Shown in pieces: positions 11,815 through 24,235 of a stretch of DNA of 64,000 bases (the stretch's first letter is position 1; every line of letters starts with the position of its first letter). Both the position numbers and the translations under genes were made by a program. Origin of the DNA: Stratiolaelaps scimitus (lineage: Eukaryota > Arthropoda > Arachnida > Mesostigmata > Laelapidae); contig JABWDB010000001.1 of assembly GCA_019614645.1 (NCBI GenBank), positions 16,533,501-16,597,500 of the forward strand. The letters are read 5' to 3'. The notes beneath the pieces are model-generated. The model did not search any database, had not been told where the DNA came from, and saw only the letters and a program-made list of their open reading frames with translations.

Positions 11815-13963
11815 CCACTGTTACGTGCTAACGGGAAAGGGTGTTGATGGCGCTTTGCTACACGTATTCTGGGTTTCTGACCCTTGTGGGACACCTGGTT
11901 GAAAGTGAAAGTAGCAAAGTGATTGTAGGAATGGATGGAACTATTAACTATATATAGTATAGTACTCTTCCGTAGATGACCCTCAGCTGTTTGTCTTCTA
12001 TGGAAGGTCTCGGTACCGCTGTGTAGCCCTGCTTCATAGACCTGTCAGGGAAGAGGGCTGGCGCTAGCAGTTACAGAGTTGGCCAGGAGTAGGAATCACT
12101 CATCGCTTTTTTCCTTATTGTGGTTTTATGTTGGCTATGCCGGACCCATCTGGGCTTTTTTCAAAGAACTATGCGACGATGAGGCGAGAATAACTATATT
12201 TCAGCAAACGATGATTTCTGGGGATCAATCCGGCGATCACAAATATAGGTGGCGCTCTCTGCGGTCTAAAAACATGCGCATTTGCCACCCAATCCGCTCT
12301 TATATATGGAATTACTAACTGACATACAGTTGATCCCCTCATTTATTTCATTACATTTCTTCAAAGTTTCACGGAACTTGCAATCTTACATACATTTTAG
12401 TTCTCGTTTTTCAAAAAGGAAAAAAAAATTAATATAAAGAGAAGAATGCATATTTATATACATGTCACATCACTTGAGTCATTTGATACAATTCTGAGGT
12501 CATAACTATATACACAGGATAACTATGTACAACAAAGTATACATCCCACATTACAGTTCGGCTGTAAATAACTCTTTTGCTTTTACTGCAAACTATTTAG
12601 CTGAAGAGAGTGAACTAAATTGTGTGAGAAAGTAAACTCCTAAACTCCAGGGAGTCGATAAGGTAGAGCATGGCGACTAGATCCTTTAACGGCAAATGGT
12701 GTCAAGAATAAAGTCGGCCTACGGGGCCTTTTTTTCCCCCATCGGCGTGATCGGGATGGCTATGTCATTTAGAATAGTTCCATGTGCCATTTTAAAAGCA
12801 AGGAGCGCAAAGGCTTCATGCGTGGTGAGGGCAAGACACTTCACAGACTTAGGCCACGGAATTTTTATCCTTTCGTCGTCTGGTCAATCATAACAAACAA
12901 AGCATGCAACCGCATATGAGATAAACCACTGCGTGTTAGTGGGCTCGTTTGGGAAAGTCAGCGTTGTTAGTTTAGCATGAAAATAGTAGAAATATGAACT
13001 CGGCAAACAGGACGTTCATTCAGACATACATAAATATAAGCTCCGGCCGAAGCTAATCTTGCAGGCCCTGACGCGCTGGACACATTTCACACATATTCTA
13101 TAGATATCCCGTTAAGTCGATGATATAACTCTACGCTAGCCTTTGACAGTAGCAGTGCTAGCTATCAAGTGTACTTTTATAAAACCAAGTAGAAATGTTC
13201 TCCAAATCGTTCCAGCAATTAAAATTGATTCGAACCCACAAACTGAAACGAGACCTGCAAAACAAGCCTAAGGCTTTGCGTATCACCATCAATAGAAGCA
13301 ATCACCGTGACTCCGCTGTTTGAAGGAATGTTCCTTATTGAAACCTGTTGAGATAATTACTCGCTTGTTTTGTATGGTAGGTGCATGACGTACTCGTGGC
13401 GAGTCGCAAGGTCGAATCTGAAATATATCCCTCGCGATCTTTCTCAAGCGATGGCTCGTGCCTTGAATTCCAACCGCGCAATATACACGTTTGTATATGG
13501 CTTTGACCTCTGTATCAGATTCGAACCAATGGGCCCTTACTCTGGCTATTTCATGCACAATATACTTTTATTTATGGAATTCGTTGATGATATTCGAGCA
13601 TATATATCGCCACTTAAACTTAAGCCACAATCTAAGCTTGAATGCTCTCTCTTAGTCACATACGTACTTTTTCAATACGAGTTTCTCATCATAACATGTG
13701 ACCTGACGAATATATACACACACCCATTTCTGTGTGTAATAATATTTATGTCTACGCGTTTTCCACCGGCCCCGTATCGACTTTAGGTAATAAGGGTCTA
13801 ATAAAGATAAAAAAAGAGAGAGATTACCCCTGCCATATGCTCATCAGTAATTTCATTGTTTTTTTTTATGTAGAAAAATGTTTATATGTAAGAACGAGGG
13901 AAACATATATGACAATCTCTTAATTCCAGGTTCATTTACGTTTTTATTTGTACCCATTAAGTA
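11815..13963. other. Spacer between glycine-rich copies 1 and 2
   Basis: None of the tandem-unit flank seen around copies 3-10 is present here. A 138-codon open frame at 13370-13786 (plus) resembles no family I know and has no supporting signals, so I leave it uncalled. Confidence 0.4.
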
Positions 13964-14054
13964 TTTATTTACACAAATGTACAATGGTAAGATTCATTTC
14001 TTAATGCATCTCCGATGGCAAACACAATATTCTAGTCTAGATCTGATTGTCGAT

Positions 14055-14405
14055 CTACCACCAACCGTGTCCTCCTCCGTAACCGCCTCCGAAACCTCCT
14101 CCGAAGCCGCCTCCGTGTCCGTGGGAGATGACCGGAACGCTGGACACCGAAACCACAGGCTTCGATACGTACGAGATGGACTTAACGGGCTTCGATACAT
14201 AGGAAACAACGGGTTTCTTCACGTAGTGAGTAGATACGATGGGGGTCTTCACGTAGGACACCTTCGCCACCTTTGCGTGCGAAATCACAGCATGTCCATG
14301 CCCTCCTCCGTAACCTCCTCCGAAGCCCCCTCCGTAACCGCCGAAATCCCCGGCCGATGCTGCGCCAACGAGGGCGACGAGAACAGCGGCTACGGCGCAC
14401 TTCAT
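14055..14405 (-). CDS. Glycine-rich cuticle-like secreted protein, copy 2
   Basis: The product has 116 residues with an 18-20-residue signal peptide (MKCAVAAVLVALVGAASA). The frame runs open 40 codons further upstream, but the start at 14405 is chosen because the signal peptide begins there and the TATA box lies 84-91 bases before it, leaving no room for the longer form. The leader begins MKC like copy 1, while the mature part matches copies 3-10, including Ile in the first core repeat, so it is intermediate between the two groups. The poly(A) signal on the reverse strand is at 13964-13969. There are no tandem-unit flanks. Confidence 0.9.
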   Translation of the reverse strand: MKCAVAAVLVALVGAASAGDFGGYGGGFGGGYGGGHGHAVISHAKVAKVSYVKTPIVSTHYVKKPVVSYVSKPVKSISYVSKPVVSVSSVPVISHGHGGGFGGGFGGGYGGGHGWW

Positions 14406-14488
14406 CGTTTCAATTTTATCAACACAGTGAACAGAGGGCTCGAGCTGGTGACACCTTGCAGTCGACACACGTCCGTTTTCGGTAGCTG

Positions 14489-14496
14489 CTTTTATA
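14489..14496 (-). promoter_or_regulatory. TATA box of glycine-rich copy 2
   Basis: TATAAAAG on the minus strand, 84-91 bases upstream of the chosen ATG. It lies inside the longer open frame, which argues against the upstream start. Confidence 0.7.
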
Positions 14497-15726
14497 TGAT
14501 TGCTAGGTAGTATGCTGTATTGCACTTGTGTTGCCGCTCGAGTAAGAAAGGGCGGACGAATCTAATGGTCAAGAAAATTCTGGGGCCGCAGGGCCAACCA
14601 TAGATGCGACAGATACACGAACAGACCCAGCCGGTTAGTTTGTGCACACCATCGAAGAATTACTCCGAGCTTGACATCAAGCTATCGTCAGTATAAGTGC
14701 TAAATTCGTCATTGCTGATATGCGAAAGGTTTAGGATAGGACATTTGAACGTTGAGTGAAAAGGCGAGGTTCTTGAATTTTATTCGACTTTTCGACTTTT
14801 GAATTTTCTTCGTCCGCTAAGCCTAGATAGAGCCAGACGTGTCCAAAAATATATGTCTTCGAGTGTCCAGACGATTTGCAGTTCGCAAATTGATTGGGCA
14901 AATTACAGTGGTATGTTATTATTATATATTTATTTTATAGTCAAGGCAGGGTTATTAGCGATCTTTGTTCGAGCTCAGAGTTCAACGAGTATCTTGAATT
15001 TTCTCGTTCTTCTTCAAATCGATGCAAACAAATAGCTTCAAATCCCGATAAAATGACGACCTCGGTTGATCGAATTGGGGTAATATGTTTCTTACCGTTA
15101 CCAAATAAGTGCGCGCAAAACATTGTTCGTATGAATATCGTCGTGTATCTCTGCTATAAACAAGATTCTGAATAGACACTGAATAAGATGAATCCTGAAT
15201 AATATATATAGAATAATAATATATATATACTCCACCATCTTGCAGCCCTCAGAATAAAAAGACCGCATGGTTTGTTCTCTACAACACGCGGAGCCATTTT
15301 GCCAAACATCAGTAGCCCAATGCGACCGGTTTTCCGTAAATACGCGGCGTCTATTCCTCTCTTCGTCCGTCTTCATGTTGACGTAGCTTTCTTTTTAGCT
15401 CCTATTGCCTTCCGATTTTATTACGACCGCTCCAACTGTCATTTGCTTTACTGCGTTGGTCCTGGATAGGACCAGGGCAGGACCTGCCATATAAGGGAAA
15501 ACAGCCGAGGGTCAGCAATGGATAAAAACGAATGGTACGGCGGCGCCGTCATCACGTGCTCCGAATACTGTCCGATATTAGCACCTGAATAACCCGGTGT
15601 GTGTCAGCCTTGTTCTCTCTCTCTCTCTCTGCTTAGGACAACATTATGTTAGACTTCCAGCGCGCGTATTCGCTGATATTTCGACTCACATTACTTTGTC
15701 GCATTCTTTCTATGTGTATGCATTAG

Positions 15727-15796
<70 letters not shown>

Positions 15797-18740
15797 TACG
15801 CGAATCGTTCTTTTGAAAACTGTGCCATTGAAGATTATTGTTAAAATGAATAAGTGATCGATTGGTCACCCGCGTTGTTTATTATAATACGCCAATTAAC
15901 GCCAACACATTGGCTACCGAAAGGAGACGATTTGAGAGACAACAAATCGGTCGCATCAGGTAACATTTGCCGTAGAAATGAAATTATCTTATAAGCTGAG
16001 TCCTGCATTTGTCCGAGGTAGAATGATCTGCATTGTCTTCTTATTATTATTTAGCTCTTTTTTTTGTATATACCAGCATTGTTGTTTTTATTAGTTAAAA
16101 GTTAGCATTTGAGGATACATACTGACTCTTGTTGAATTGTTGCATGAAGCTCTTATCGTTGCATCGTCAGATTTCATGCATTGTTCCCGTAAATTCGATA
16201 CCGATTGCAATTTTACAAAAGTATGTTTTCACATTTATCAAAGAAACGTGTAGTTCTATGACTGTTTGAAACTAAAACTCATCATTGGAAAACCAGCAAA
16301 AATACAGGTTCTTGTGTATGGAGGTCATTGTTTCATTAGGATCAGCACAATATTTGGCAATGGCGTGAGGATTCGCTTCTGAGAGCTTTTGTCGGCCAGC
16401 AGCGGGCATTAAACAATTAAGTTTTTGTACCTACAAGGGGATTGGTTGCATCATGCTTAGACCCAACTGGCCTATACGTTGTCTAATACGTCTCCCCAAT
16501 AGTTTTGCCTGCTGTTACGCGCTGTTGTCAGTTGTGTCAACATACTTTAAAGACCGCACCAGACTATGATATTGTCGCTGTATGAATGAGGCCAAGCTAT
16601 GTATTATGTGAAATGATCTATGGAACGACTTATAACCAACATAATACACGTCAAAGCTTGTAAGTAACGCTATTGTTGTTAGTATTATTATTATTACTAT
16701 TTTAATTATCATTATGACTCGTGGGGGTAACTCATGGTGTTATCCTAGCTCTCCTCCAGTCTTCCAACGAGACTTAGTAATTAAGGGGAAAGTGTTGCCC
16801 AATTTCGGACCATGCTCTTTTTCGTTGCTCAGAGAGGATGACTTCTATATTCTGAAAATATACAATCAGTCCGCTATGAGCAGGCCTGAGGAGGCGCGTG
16901 CACCAAGAACCCATTATCACTTGGCTAGTATGTTCATCCTTCACAATGGGACCAGTTTCATTATTCCCGTTTCGGTTGCAGAAAACGAAGTGGGTACGCA
17001 ACTCGTTTGAGCGGTTGGGTTCATTATCCCGTCAGAATGGCCTCCCCATGGCAGGCTCGCCTCGCTAGGCGGCACTAAATGAGGCTGTCTGAAGTCTATA
17101 TCCTCTTCCAACGCTTTGGTACGTTTCGCCATCGAAAACGGCCCCTAATTCACCTCCTAACCACCTCCTATAGGCAGTCTGAAACGGTTTCCACAAACCT
17201 CTCGGAATAGCGATCCACGTTAGATTGAGTTTAATAATCCTGGTGACGCCCAGTATTTTACGGACGTCATTAAGACACCTCTCTACTTGAGCATGTGAAA
17301 AATTGCAAATGTAAATAGACCTTGAAATTATTGCCACACTGTGGTAAATACGCGGGATAAGCCTAAAGAGACTAGGGATGATATCTAATGATTTTTGGCT
17401 CACGCCTGAATATCATGGGATCAAAGAAATATTAGCGCCCACCGTCTCCTAAGCCGCATTTACAATTTCTTAGTGTGAAAAACTACTGTAAATGAGGCTG
17501 TGTAGTATTTCCACACACTACTTGTGCATCAAACCCTTTCCCTTGTAATTAGCAGTTATTCGCATTTGTGGAAATCCTATTAGCTGGTAGGAAGCGACCC
17601 TCGATAGGTGGGATATAGGGAAGGATAAGCTCCCTCGGAAGCGAAAGGTTTTAATTGCGGAAGAATCCGCAAACGATGCAATAAACTGCAAAGACCTGTG
17701 AAATATACAATAGCAATTATTTTGATAAGTAGAACTTCGTACCAGAGTTAAGTTGCAAGTTCACACCAATGCGAATCTACTGAATTTTATTCCACGCGAG
17801 TCAGCTTATAGCCGCATAGTAAAAGTAAATTTGGCTGACGCTGGGCCAACATTTCACGTGCACGGTACTGCTTTTGACAGTGCTTCATAAGACGGATCCC
17901 TGGAAATGTGCAAATGTGCAACGGTGCGGATCGAACCCGCTGCAGCGCGTCCGCGATAGCTACATACTGAGTGAGTCAACTCTGCCTATGAATTGTTCTG
18001 TAATCAACTATACTATAAATAGAAATGGCTTGCTAGAAATTCGTTTCACAGATGCCGGTTGAGGTTGCTGAATGTTGATACTTGGCAATTATGTAAGTTT
18101 ATTAGAGAATACTGTGGAAATCAAGTATAAATGATTTGGAAGTTCTAAGCAGTGCTACCGTCACTGTTTGATCTAGGTTCTGGGCGAGTGTTCTAAAGGC
18201 CTCAGGCTATTGCTGATAAATAAACCGATATTTCGCCACCATTGGATCCCATACCTTCGCTTCTCTTAACAGTCGGGTTGACATGCGGGCAGAGTTGGCA
18301 TCGATCTTGCCGGCGAACCAATCCAAGCGCAGGCTCGATCAGGTCCCAATCATTCTCGAGGGTACCGAATATAGTTGGCTACAAATGTTCCTTGAAAGTT
18401 GCTAAAAATATACTCTAAAGCTAATCGTTTCCATTAATCTACTGACGTTGATTCCTTTCTCAAAAGCATAATTTATGCGAGAATTTTCCCTCAATACAGG
18501 AACAACGACAGCGTAATTGGGCTGTTAGGTAACGGCGAATATTTTCGTTGATTACGTGTTCAAGGTGTTCGAAAACCTTATGATTACTAGACCCGAAAGG
18601 CATCTCGAAACTGCTCTCGCTGAACTGAACTCATCTCACTCCGTTAGTTCGATTTTCGGAACTAGAGTTGGTTTTTGGCCGGAGATCACTGATACGATAG
18701 GGAATAATCAAGTTTGTCTTTAGAATAAGACGAAACCACA
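14497..18740. other. Gene-poor spacer before the tandem array
   Basis: No gene is recognised. It contains a (TC)n run near 15617-15630 and a 60-base (TA)n microsatellite at 15733-15792. Two overlapping minus-strand open frames at 16.77-17.40 kb match no family I can name. Confidence 0.4.
15733..15792. repeat. (TA)n microsatellite, about 60 bp
   Basis: An uninterrupted AT dinucleotide tract, the longest in the window. No neighbouring gene is affected. Confidence 0.95.
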
Positions 18741-18749
18741 CCATTCCTA

Positions 18750-19365
18750 ATACTACAAAGGGCTAGTACGGCTTGGATCACGTAACACTCGGTTGGCTCC
18801 AAGCAGCTTCTGCTGTCTTGAATCATAAATGCTTCGGGCTAACCCATGATGACGCTATGAGGTGACAGGTGCATTTGACTGCTCAAGCGCCAAAATGCTA
18901 TGCAGTTTACCACGGCATTAAGAAGTCTTGTGGTGTCCCAAATGACGGTCGTCTGCTTGTCCTGGACGCTGCTGATACAATTACGATTCTATGTGATGCA
19001 CATTCGACATGGGGAGGGGGATATCAGGGAATATTTCGCAGGCCTTAAATAATATGAAGATATTATTTAATAATAATAATGATCTAAAAAGATCCTCTGA
19101 GAACAATGTTTGGGAAGAGCCGTCGAGAATCTGTTGGTGACTTACACATAAACCGAAGTACTCTCCTGTAACAAATTATATGCATTGCTTCCTGCTCTGC
19201 TCGCTTTTAAGAAGTCAGCAGGTAGGATTCCATCAGATATCTCTTTATCCCGCTTACCGTGATCATCTGCAGCTCTAACCGTCGCATGACCAGCCGACGC
19301 TTACAAACCCTTATAGTAGCTGAAAGAAAAGACTCCTCTCTACTACCTACCCTTTGAATTTATAA
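18750..19365 (+). mobile_element. LINE reverse-transcriptase fragment of unit 3
   Basis: This is a decayed copy of the fragment seen better in units 4 and 7, recognised by shared blocks such as cgccaaaatgctatgcagtt and the GWSRRDSVDDLH region. It converges on glycine-rich copy 3. Confidence 0.65.
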
Positions 19366-19524
19366 TATGAATCAAGTGACGAAACCAAATATTCCAATCT
19401 TCAACAATTCGAATCGCAACACGCATTTATTTATTTACAGTAAGTATACAGCCCTGGCAATATGATTATACACGACTTCACCTCTCCTTTCTCTCTCTCT
19501 CTCTCTCTCTGGTCCGCTCCCCAT

Positions 19525-19887
19525 TTACCACCAACCGTGACCTCCTCCGTAACCTCCTCCGTAACCGCCTCCGAAACCTCCTCCGAAACCGCCTCCGTGT
19601 CCGTGGGAGATGACCGGAACGCTGGATACCGAAACGACAGGCTTCGATACGTACGAGATGGACTTAACGGGCTTCGATACATAGGAAACAACGGGTTTCT
19701 TCACGTAGTGAGTAGATACGATGGGGGTCTTCACGTACGACACCTTCGCCACCTTTGCGTGCGAAATCACAGCGTGTCCGTGTCCTCCTCCGTAACCGCC
19801 TCCGAAGCCCCCTCCATAACCTCCGAAATCTCCGGCGGATGCTACGCCAACGAGGGCAACGAGAACAGCAGCTACAGCAAACTTCAT
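19525..19887 (-). CDS. Glycine-rich cuticle-like secreted protein, copy 3
   Basis: The product has 120 residues: signal peptide 1-18 (MKFAVAAVLVALVGVASA), Gly/Tyr/His block 19-38, core 39-95 with YV-x-x-P repeats starting at 51, 61, 69 and 79, and a C-terminal block of five aromatic-glycine repeats ending HGWW. The protein is identical to copy 6. It has one GGGY repeat more than the 116-residue members, a four-residue slippage-type difference. A (CT)n tract at about 19492-19511 lies just past the stop codon, in the 3' UTR. The poly(A) signal is at 19426-19431 on the reverse strand. Confidence 0.92.
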   Translation of the reverse strand: MKFAVAAVLVALVGVASAGDFGGYGGGFGGGYGGGHGHAVISHAKVAKVSYVKTPIVSTHYVKKPVVSYVSKPVKSISYVSKPVVSVSSVPVISHGHGGGFGGGFGGGYGGGYGGGHGWW

Positions 19888-19978
19888 ATTCGTTATCTGG
19901 TGGTTGGCTGCTTTGCTTTGACAGTTGGCTGTCTTTCACTCGATGATGTGATGTACGTACTGCAACCAAACGGACACA

Positions 19979-19986
19979 CTTTTATA
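19979..19986 (-). promoter_or_regulatory. TATA box of glycine-rich copy 3
   Basis: TATAAAAG on the minus strand, about 95 bases before the ATG. Just upstream is the conserved block containing (plus-strand reading) gcaagg-actgcgag, shared by units 3-10. Confidence 0.8.
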
Positions 19987-20198
19987 GTAGCCGCAAGGGA
20001 CTGCGAGGAGAGGTTACGCATCCAGTAATAAACGTCTTCTGTGGATAGACCACAAACGCACACAAACAGCACTTCATTTTCTGGCGGCGTTTTCCGTGCG
20101 CACTGAAACCGCGGTCCAAGTGGGCCCAAACCGTGGGCATGATCTGTTTCACATCGTGGGGCAAGAGAGCTTGAAAATTCTAAAGAATATTGTATGTG

Positions 20199-20199
<1 letters not shown>

Positions 20200-20229
<30 letters not shown>
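20200..20229. repeat. (TA)n tract in the unit 3 spacer
   Basis: Dinucleotide tract at the position where most other units also carry (TA)n, about 200-250 bases upstream of the gene's TATA box. Confidence 0.9.
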
Positions 20230-20230
<1 letters not shown>

Positions 20231-20869
20231 AGGTACAGAAAACTACGATATTTTATTAAGACTTGCTTTCTACATAGACGGATGTAATGAATCTGGACTC
20301 TCTTTATTTCAAAGATTTAAGTTGGCAATCCAAAAGGTGCCGGCTTAGTACGGAACAAAAGAAAAACGTTCTGGGGGCGCTATTATGTCTGTATTCCGTG
20401 CACACAATTTGTTGGAATCAGAGACAATCCTTCGGTGCAACCATTTTGTTTAGGAAACAGAGGTTTGTTACAATCATCTTAGTGAGCACGATGTAGCAAG
20501 ATGTATTCTTATCTCACTTGAACACTGTCACGAACAATGCATAACGAAATCTCTTTAATGCCAATATCTCCATTTCGATTGGTTGACTAGCCCAAACGAT
20601 TGCGATACTTATTCACGATTCGTGTAGGCTGACGGCGGGCGAAGACTCTGAGCCCGCGAGTCGCTAACCGTTTCCGACAATTCGCTTACTTCTGTGGTCG
20701 TAAGACAATAACAGCATTTTTTATATGTGTAACTAATCACAGCGATTTATCCTGCATCAGGTAACAAGTTAGTTTCGACTAGATCGAGTTCTTCGGTTTT
20801 TTTCTTACCATTCATGTGTCACGTACACCACTGCTTGCCTTGAGAGCCAGTAGCTACTCAATCTTTATT

Positions 20870-21895
20870 CAGTTCTTAGAATGTTTAGGGCACGCACTGA
20901 TTACGATCAACTGGTTCAAACCATATATTCTTCCGGAAGAAGGTGGACTATTGAGGTCGGTCTCATTGGGTCCACATGGAAGGAGGTTAACATCGCGATA
21001 GCTCAGTGCTCGGTGTTCCGGCTTTAAAGGATCATCTTCTTTGTAAATGTTATTCTGCTGAAAATCGCGAAGGCTAATGTTTATATTAGAACGTTGGGAT
21101 ATTAGTCAATTATAGTGGACGACAACAATTGAACGAGTTAACTTTTGTTTTAATCTATTGGTCGAAATTCGGGTTTAGATTGCTGATAACTGCAGACGAC
21201 TTTGTGAAAATCCGGCGGGTTTGCTTGAATAAATCCTATGGAACGATTGCTTATGCCGACGACACTTCGATTCTATTTCGTCTCCAACAAGGTAGACCCG
21301 TTGTTGGCATACGGACCACTCTGGTAAATGTAGAAAAGACTATAGAGACTTTCAGGAAGTCTGTAGTTGATGGCAATGCGAACGGGTCTAGGATGATTCC
21401 GAACGCAACAGTGAATCTTCGACCTGACACCACTTGATACTCGGTGGGGAATACTGTCTCTGTCCATAAATGCTAAGGACCAACCCACGAGCAGACCATG
21501 AGATGGCAGGCGCATTTAACTGATCGAGGGCCAAAATGCTATGCAGTTATCGCAGCATAACATACGATAAGTGGAGGCGGATATCAGGGGATATCCCGCA
21601 GGGCTCAAGTCATCCAAAAAGATACTCTGAGAGGAATGTTTGGCTGGAGCCGTAGAGACTCTGTTGATGAGCTACATCAATTGACTGAACTTCGACCCTC
21701 GGTTGGCAAATTATACACATTACGTGTTGCCCTGCTTGCGTTTAACATGTCACCAGATAGGATTCCGTCCAGGATTCCCTTTTCCGCTCACTGTCATCAT
21801 CAACCGCTCTAGGTGTCGCATGACCACCCGACACTTACACACTCTCATTCTACCTGATCGAAAATATTCCTCTCTACAATCTTATCTTCGTTTTC
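20870..21895 (+). mobile_element. LINE reverse-transcriptase fragment of unit 4
   Basis: Broken frames encode RRWTIEVGLIGSTW and a degraded GIPQ-type motif, then GTIAYADDTSILFRLQQG with the catalytic YADD box, then GMFGWSRRDSVDELH and LLAFNMSPDRIPS near the C-terminus. The order matches a CR1/Jockey-type non-LTR reverse transcriptase from the finger-palm region to the C-terminus. Several stops interrupt it. It points towards the 3' end of glycine-rich copy 4. Confidence 0.8.
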
Positions 21896-22053
21896 GTAAT
21901 ATGAACCAAATGACGAAACCAACAGTTCTTGTCTCTATCAACTCGAGTCACAACAGGCATTTATTTACTTATTTACAATGAGTATACAGCTCTGACACCC
22001 TGATTATTCACCCTGATTACCTCTTTTCTGTTCCTCGCTCTATCCTTCTCAAT

Positions 22054-22404
22054 TTACCACCATCCGTGTCCACCTCCGTAACCGCCCCCGAAGCCTCCTC
22101 CGAAGCCGCCCCCGTGTCCGTGGGAGATGACCGGAACGCTGGACACCGAAACCACAGGCTTCGATACATACGAGATGGACTTCACGGGCTTCGATACATA
22201 GGACACAACCGGTTTCTTCACGTAGTGAGTAGATACGATGGGGGTCTTCACGTACGACACCTTCGCCACCTTTGCGTGCGAAATCACAGCGTGTCCGTGT
22301 CCTCCTCCGTAACCGCCTCCGAAGCCCCCTCCGTAACCGCCGAAATCGCCGGCCGATGCTACGCCAACGAGGGCAACGAGAACAGCAGCTAAAGCGAACT
22401 TCAT
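22054..22404 (-). CDS. Glycine-rich cuticle-like secreted protein, copy 4
   Basis: The product has 116 residues, with the start at 22404 where the signal peptide begins (MKFALAAV); the frame is open 25 codons further but the TATA box leaves little room. It differs from copies 7 and 8 by a single residue, Leu for Val at position 5. Its poly(A) signal on the reverse strand is at 21960-21965. The gene is followed upstream by the standard unit block, which is cut near 22935 by inserted LINE sequence. Confidence 0.92.
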   Translation of the reverse strand: MKFALAAVLVALVGVASAGDFGGYGGGFGGGYGGGHGHAVISHAKVAKVSYVKTPIVSTHYVKKPVVSYVSKPVKSISYVSKPVVSVSSVPVISHGHGGGFGGGFGGGYGGGHGWW

Positions 22405-22481
22405 ATTTGGTTGTCTGTTTTGCTTTGACCGTAAGCTGTCTTTCACTCGATGATGTGATGTACTTACTACAACCAACACGC

Positions 22482-22488
22482 ATTTATA
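22482..22488 (-). promoter_or_regulatory. TATA box of glycine-rich copy 4
   Basis: TATAAAT on the minus strand. This is the only array member whose TATA box departs from TATAAAAG, so its promoter may be weaker. That last point is inference. Confidence 0.7.
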
Positions 22489-22935
22489 ACAGCCGCAAGG
22501 AACTGCGAGGGGACGTTACGCGTTCAGGAATAAACCTCTTCTGTGGGCAAGCCACAAACGCAAACAAACACTATTTAATTTTCTGGTGGCGTTTTTAGTG
22601 CGAACTGAAACTGCGGTCCAACCGGGCTTAAACCGTGGGCATGATCGATTTCACATCTTGCGGTGAGAGTGCATGTTGACGACATGTTATATATATATAT
22701 ATATATACTAATTTTAACTTGGACCCGCTTTCAACAAAGACGGATGTAATGAGTCTTGACCCTCTTTCTTCCAATGATTTAAGTTGGCAATCCAAAATAT
22801 ACTGCGTTAGTTCGGAATAAAAGAAACACGTTCTGGAGGTGCTCTTTTGGACGTATTGTGTCTGTATTCCGTGTACACAGTTTGCTGGAATCGAAGATAA
22901 TCCCTCGGTGCATGTGTACTAACGGCGAGTAGCCA

Positions 22936-24235
22936 CAATACAATACAAAGGGTAGTTTATTGACGGGACTGCAACCGTTACATCGCTTAAGTCCTTAACA
23001 ATACATTGACAATAGCACAGTTTGATTATAATTATTCCGCAACATTATTTACACATTCCTAATAATTGTGTACATTTCTACATGTTTGAGTTATGGCAAC
23101 TTGGTTATATGTTTATGAACCTCCCTTGCAGACTTAATCACGAAAGTGAGTGAGCGAATTTCTTAAGGAAGGTAACTTCAAGTAGAGGGTAGGCTCTAGG
23201 CCTCAGAGTGTGTCAATCAGTTTAATTTGAAACGAAAGATATCTTAAATGTGGTAGCGCGCCGCTTAGAGCAGCTGATAACCGGGCTGAGTCGGAGTGAG
23301 GTTTCAGGCGGAATCCTACCTTTCGCCATCTTAAATGCAAGTAGGATAACCGTTATAATGTAAAGTCTATCGACCGAGAGCAAACCATTCGAGGTAAATT
23401 GATCATCAATGCTCGATCCAACGTTTGCGAAGTGCTTGTTGAGCTCATCAGCAATAGCCTGAGCACTCTACCGCGACTATGATTGCATGGAGCTTCTGTC
23501 CAGAATCAAGATGAAGGCAGGACTGCGTTGGATTTGCCGTTCCTAGAGGATACACGAAGGAATTTCCATAGCAGTGAAGTATTACCCTTCAGTTGCAGAA
23601 ACGGGCGTTTGTAAAACGACTCAATCACGAGCCTCAGAGCAAGTCAATACTTCCAAAACGGAGTGCTATACGCAGCCTTGGATTCAAGCGCGTCTAACTT
23701 TCGATGCCTTGTTGCTTGTTGACCTTATGCCGCAGTCGTCGGAGAGCAGGAGACAATTCAAACTGATTTGAACTGCCAACTGAATTATCAGTAGTGACTT
23801 CAGTGAAGCACGAATCGTACTCGCGGTAGAACTAATTACAAAAAGCCTCGAGCACAGAGTCAACGTCATTAGCATCGTATACTGGGTAGCCAGTTACTAT
23901 TCCGAACGTGAGTAGAGAAATGATCCACTGAGAGCTTGTCATGCCCCCATATACCAATAGACGGTCCGAGAGTTATATCCTGTGGTGTCAATGGGTTCCC
24001 TCGAAACGGGCCAACGACTGGATAGTGGTCCAAAAACAGCGGAGTTAGCCAGAGCACAGGAACCACACATGGGAACCCATGACAATTTGCAACAACAATG
24101 TGATCAATACAAGTACCGGACGACAAAATGTCTTTAGAAGAAAACAACGCCGCGTATTCTTCGGCCGAGTCCTCTTTGAATAGATTGGGATCAAACGTTG
24201 GCAAACTCCTCCTCGATTGATCATATGTATTCCAC
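22936..24235 (-). mobile_element. LINE copy with endonuclease-domain remnant, minus strand
   Basis: On the minus strand a frame near 24180-23980 reads DPNLFKEDSAEEYAALF, then GTCIDHIVVAN and DHYPVVGPF, the C-terminal part of an apurinic-type LINE endonuclease. Nearer the 3' end another frame reads LLAFKMAKGRIPPETSL, the reverse-transcriptase C-terminus, so most of the RT is deleted. The element ends at about 22936 with the shared 3' UTR block and a short gtatt repeat tail. It interrupts the spacer shared by the array units. Confidence 0.7.

Noticed and set aside
13370..13786. 138-codon plus-strand open frame
   Set aside because: No homology recognised, a competing minus-strand frame overlaps it, and there is no promoter, signal peptide or splice support.
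16774..17403. Overlapping minus-strand frames that might form an exon
   Set aside because: They are in different frames, with no recognisable domain and no convincing splice sites.
17925..18000. A minus-strand GGGTTCGATCC box resembling a tRNA B box
   Set aside because: No proper A box at tRNA distance and no acceptor-stem pairing was found; at most a remote SINE-like remnant.
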